Source of the DNA: Streptomyces odontomachi
GTDB lineage: Bacteria > Actinomycetota > Actinomycetes > Streptomycetales > Streptomycetaceae
NCBI RefSeq assembly: GCF_024435355.1
Contig: NZ_JAMJWG010000028.1
Span: 1 to 64,000 of the forward strand
Reading direction: 5' to 3'
Length of the DNA stretch: 64,000 bases
Part shown: positions 60,520-64,000 of the stretch, piece by piece
Layout: every line of letters begins with the position of its first letter
Position numbering within the stretch: position 1 is the first letter of the stretch
Position numbers and translations under genes: made by a program
Notes under the pieces: generated by a model
Told to the model about the DNA's origin: nothing
The model's database searches: none
The model's input: the letters and a program-made list of their open reading frames with translations, nothing else

Positions 60520-61671
60520 GTGGGGACACTGGAAAGGCGCACCCTTGCGAGGTGGGGGCGGCGGCGCGCGGCGGTCAGGGCCGGACTGCTGGCCGTGTGC
60601 GGTGCCGTCGTCGTGTCGTGTTCGACCGGCACGGACGACGCCGACCCCGAGGCGACCGGCACGGTCAAGGTGCTCCCCGCCGACTACCGCACCACGGAAC
60701 CGGCCGGCAGCTTCGACTATCCCGGCACCAGGAAGTACCCCGGCGGCTCGGCCGAACTCGTCGGCCCGCACTACGCGATCCGCTTCGACGAGGTGGCCAC
60801 CGCGACGTCACTGGATCGCGACCATGCCTTCAAGTTCTACGACCCCGACTGGAACCACCCGGAGGACTTCGCGACCATGAAGGCGGCGCCGGGGCACCGT
60901 CTCCTGTTCCTGCACGGTGTCGAGCCCCGGCGCAAACCCGCCCTGCCCGAGTACGCGGAGGCCAACGCGACGGCCGAGAAGGTCAAGGCCACCGTGCGGG
61001 TGGGGGACGGTGCGGGCCGGGCGATCCCGGGCGGTCTGGGCGGGCTCACGGGGGCTTCCGGGGCGACGCTCGTGATGAGCGTGCCCACCGGCGCCCATCC
61101 CGTCCTGTCGGTCGAGGACGCCGGGCGCACCCAGTCCATCGACCTGATCACCGGCAAGCGGGATCCGGACGCGCCTGCGGGCTACTACCCGTTGCGGCAC
61201 GGCGGCGACTGCAACCTGCGCAGCACCCACCAGACGAACCGGGACGCCCAGCAGCTGGAGGCCGACTGCAAGGGATACACCCTCCAGCCCTACGTCCCGG
61301 ACGGCGGCTGGGCGCCGAAGGGCAAGGCGTGGCTGTACCTGGAGGGCAGCCTGTACGGCGCGTCGACGGACGTCAGCGGTGCGGCCAAGACCTTCGGCGC
61401 CGACCTCGACGCCGGGCGCAGTTTCTCGCTCACCTTCAAGGGCACGACGGTGACCGGACGGGGCTTCGCCGCCACCTCGGGCAAGCCGACCGGCGGCACC
61501 GCGGCCGGCACCGTGGACCCCGGGTCCCTCGGCGTCCGGTTCCTGGTCCCCGACGCGTTCCGCTCCGGCACGCTCCACTTCACCCCGCAGGGCACCTTCA
61601 CCTACGACGGCAAGCGGATCTCCTGGCAGCCCGATGAGCCGACGCCTCCCTTGGACATCCGGCTGAGCTGA
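60520..61671 (+). CDS. Secreted lipoprotein of unknown function
   Basis: This 383-residue protein starts at GTG 60520 behind GGGGAGGG. It has an Arg-rich n-region, a hydrophobic core and lipobox VVVSC (lipidated Cys about 34). The mature part is beta-rich with a Cys pair (GGDCNLRSTHQT and EADCKGYTLQ), and conserved-looking blocks SFDYPGTRKYPGG and GTFTYDGKRISW. I do not recognise a catalytic site; a surface-exposed beta-sandwich binding protein is likely. It sits between murA2 and aconitase, as do other lipoprotein or membrane genes in related genomes (recollection). Confidence 0.8.
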   Translation: MGTLERRTLARWGRRRAAVRAGLLAVCGAVVVSCSTGTDDADPEATGTVKVLPADYRTTEPAGSFDYPGTRKYPGGSAELVGPHYAIRFDEVATATSLDRDHAFKFYDPDWNHPEDFATMKAAPGHRLLFLHGVEPRRKPALPEYAEANATAEKVKATVRVGDGAGRAIPGGLGGLTGASGATLVMSVPTGAHPVLSVEDAGRTQSIDLITGKRDPDAPAGYYPLRHGGDCNLRSTHQTNRDAQQLEADCKGYTLQPYVPDGGWAPKGKAWLYLEGSLYGASTDVSGAAKTFGADLDAGRSFSLTFKGTTVTGRGFAATSGKPTGGTAAGTVDPGSLGVRFLVPDAFRSGTLHFTPQGTFTYDGKRISWQPDEPTPPLDIRLS

Positions 61672-61832
61672 CCCGCGCACACCGGACGGGACCAGGACGG
61701 GCCCGTGGACGTGCCCGGCACCACTGCGGGCGAAACGCGGGGCTCCCTACGCCCCACAGGTCACTCGGGGCCCGCCTGCGCGGCCCTCCCCGCCCCTCCG
61801 GACATGCCCGCCCCGGCCCCATGTACTAGAGT

Positions 61833-61850
61833 TATCTCGACATCGAGATA
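61833..61850. promoter_or_regulatory. TamR/MarR-type palindrome upstream of aconitase
   Basis: TATCTCGA-CA-TCGAGATA is a perfect 8-bp inverted repeat 139 bp before the aconitase start. I recall that the MarR-family regulator TamR of S. coelicolor controls the aconitase gene through a palindrome of this general form; the exact published sequence should be checked. The 317-bp gap 61672-61988 contains no gene. Confidence 0.65.
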
Positions 61851-61923
61851 TCTGCCGGGCGCACCGGCCGCCGTTTCGGGTACCGGAGGGGCGGGGGAGC
61901 CGTGACGGCACCGCGCGGTGGCG

Positions 61924-61944
61924 GTCGCACCTGTACGGTGCGAC
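61924..61944 (+). other. Hairpin in the aconitase 5' leader
   Basis: GTCGCACC-TGTAC-GGTGCGAC folds into a perfect 8-bp stem with a 5-nt loop, 44 nt upstream of the GTG start. It may modulate translation or mRNA stability. The loop does not match a classical iron-responsive element. Confidence 0.45.
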
Positions 61945-61988
61945 GGCCGCAGGCATGCGCGTACACGTAATACACGAAGGAGACTGTC

Positions 61989-64000
<2,012 letters not shown>

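Overview
The window is chromosomal DNA from a Streptomyces or close relative. GC content is very high, GTG starts are common, genes often overlap by 4 nt (ATGA/GTGA), terminators are GC hairpins without a T tract, and many products are typically streptomycete: Dyp-type EfeB, Hen1/Pnkp, ECF41 sigma, CebR-controlled GH12 cellulase, and an XRE-MurA2 fusion next to aconitase. I see no rRNA, no CRISPR array, no intact insertion sequence and no tRNA that I can support.

Layout. 1-6200: a polar amino-acid ABC transporter operon, scrambled remnants of an MFS gene, an aldo/keto reductase and a phosphoribosyltransferase. 6700-11700: an XRE-TPR regulator, a FAD/NAD(P)-binding protein fused to a TPR domain, and a divergent Rrf2 regulator. 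12000-20450: efeO-efeB (no efeU), a secreted phosphoesterase with a possible PHO box, a three-gene unit (Cys-rich DPBB-like protein, Tat-exported protein, MauE-like membrane protein) and an aquaglyceroporin. 20650-29530: a SepF-like gene and then the most striking locus, a divergent biosynthetic cluster built around an HK97-fold shell protein of the Family 3 (natural-product) encapsulin type. The minus arm is encapsulin, ATP-grasp ligase, AMP-ligase and MFS exporter, all overlapping. The plus arm is DegT aminotransferase, sulfotransferase and SDR. A perfect palindrome lies between the arms.

29600-37450: an ATPase-MazG pair, a Streptomyces-specific small protein, an LLM oxidoreductase, and a coupled four-gene operon that begins with a 57-residue peptide and ends in a penicillin-binding-type serine hydrolase; then a VOC protein. 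37500-44000: the Hen1-Pnkp RNA repair operon, and an ECF41 sigma factor with a matching ECF41 promoter in front of an oxidoreductase. 44400-48400: arginine deiminase and ornithine carbamoyltransferase, then a GH12 cellulase behind a perfect CebR box. 48500-55200: anti-sigma-like ATPase, IclR/MFS/2-hydroxyacid dehydrogenase catabolic unit, secreted protein, two-TM protein and ArsC-like protein. 55400-58400: a decaying sugar-acid locus (SDR, truncated DUF4380-like gene, truncated alcohol dehydrogenase, FadR-type regulator). 58550-64000: XRE-MurA2, a lipoprotein and the 5' part of aconitase, with two related TATCTC-N6-GAGAT palindromes.

Limits: all family calls come from reading translated sequence and from memory. 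No alignment, structure or database search was run. Operators and promoters are pattern calls.
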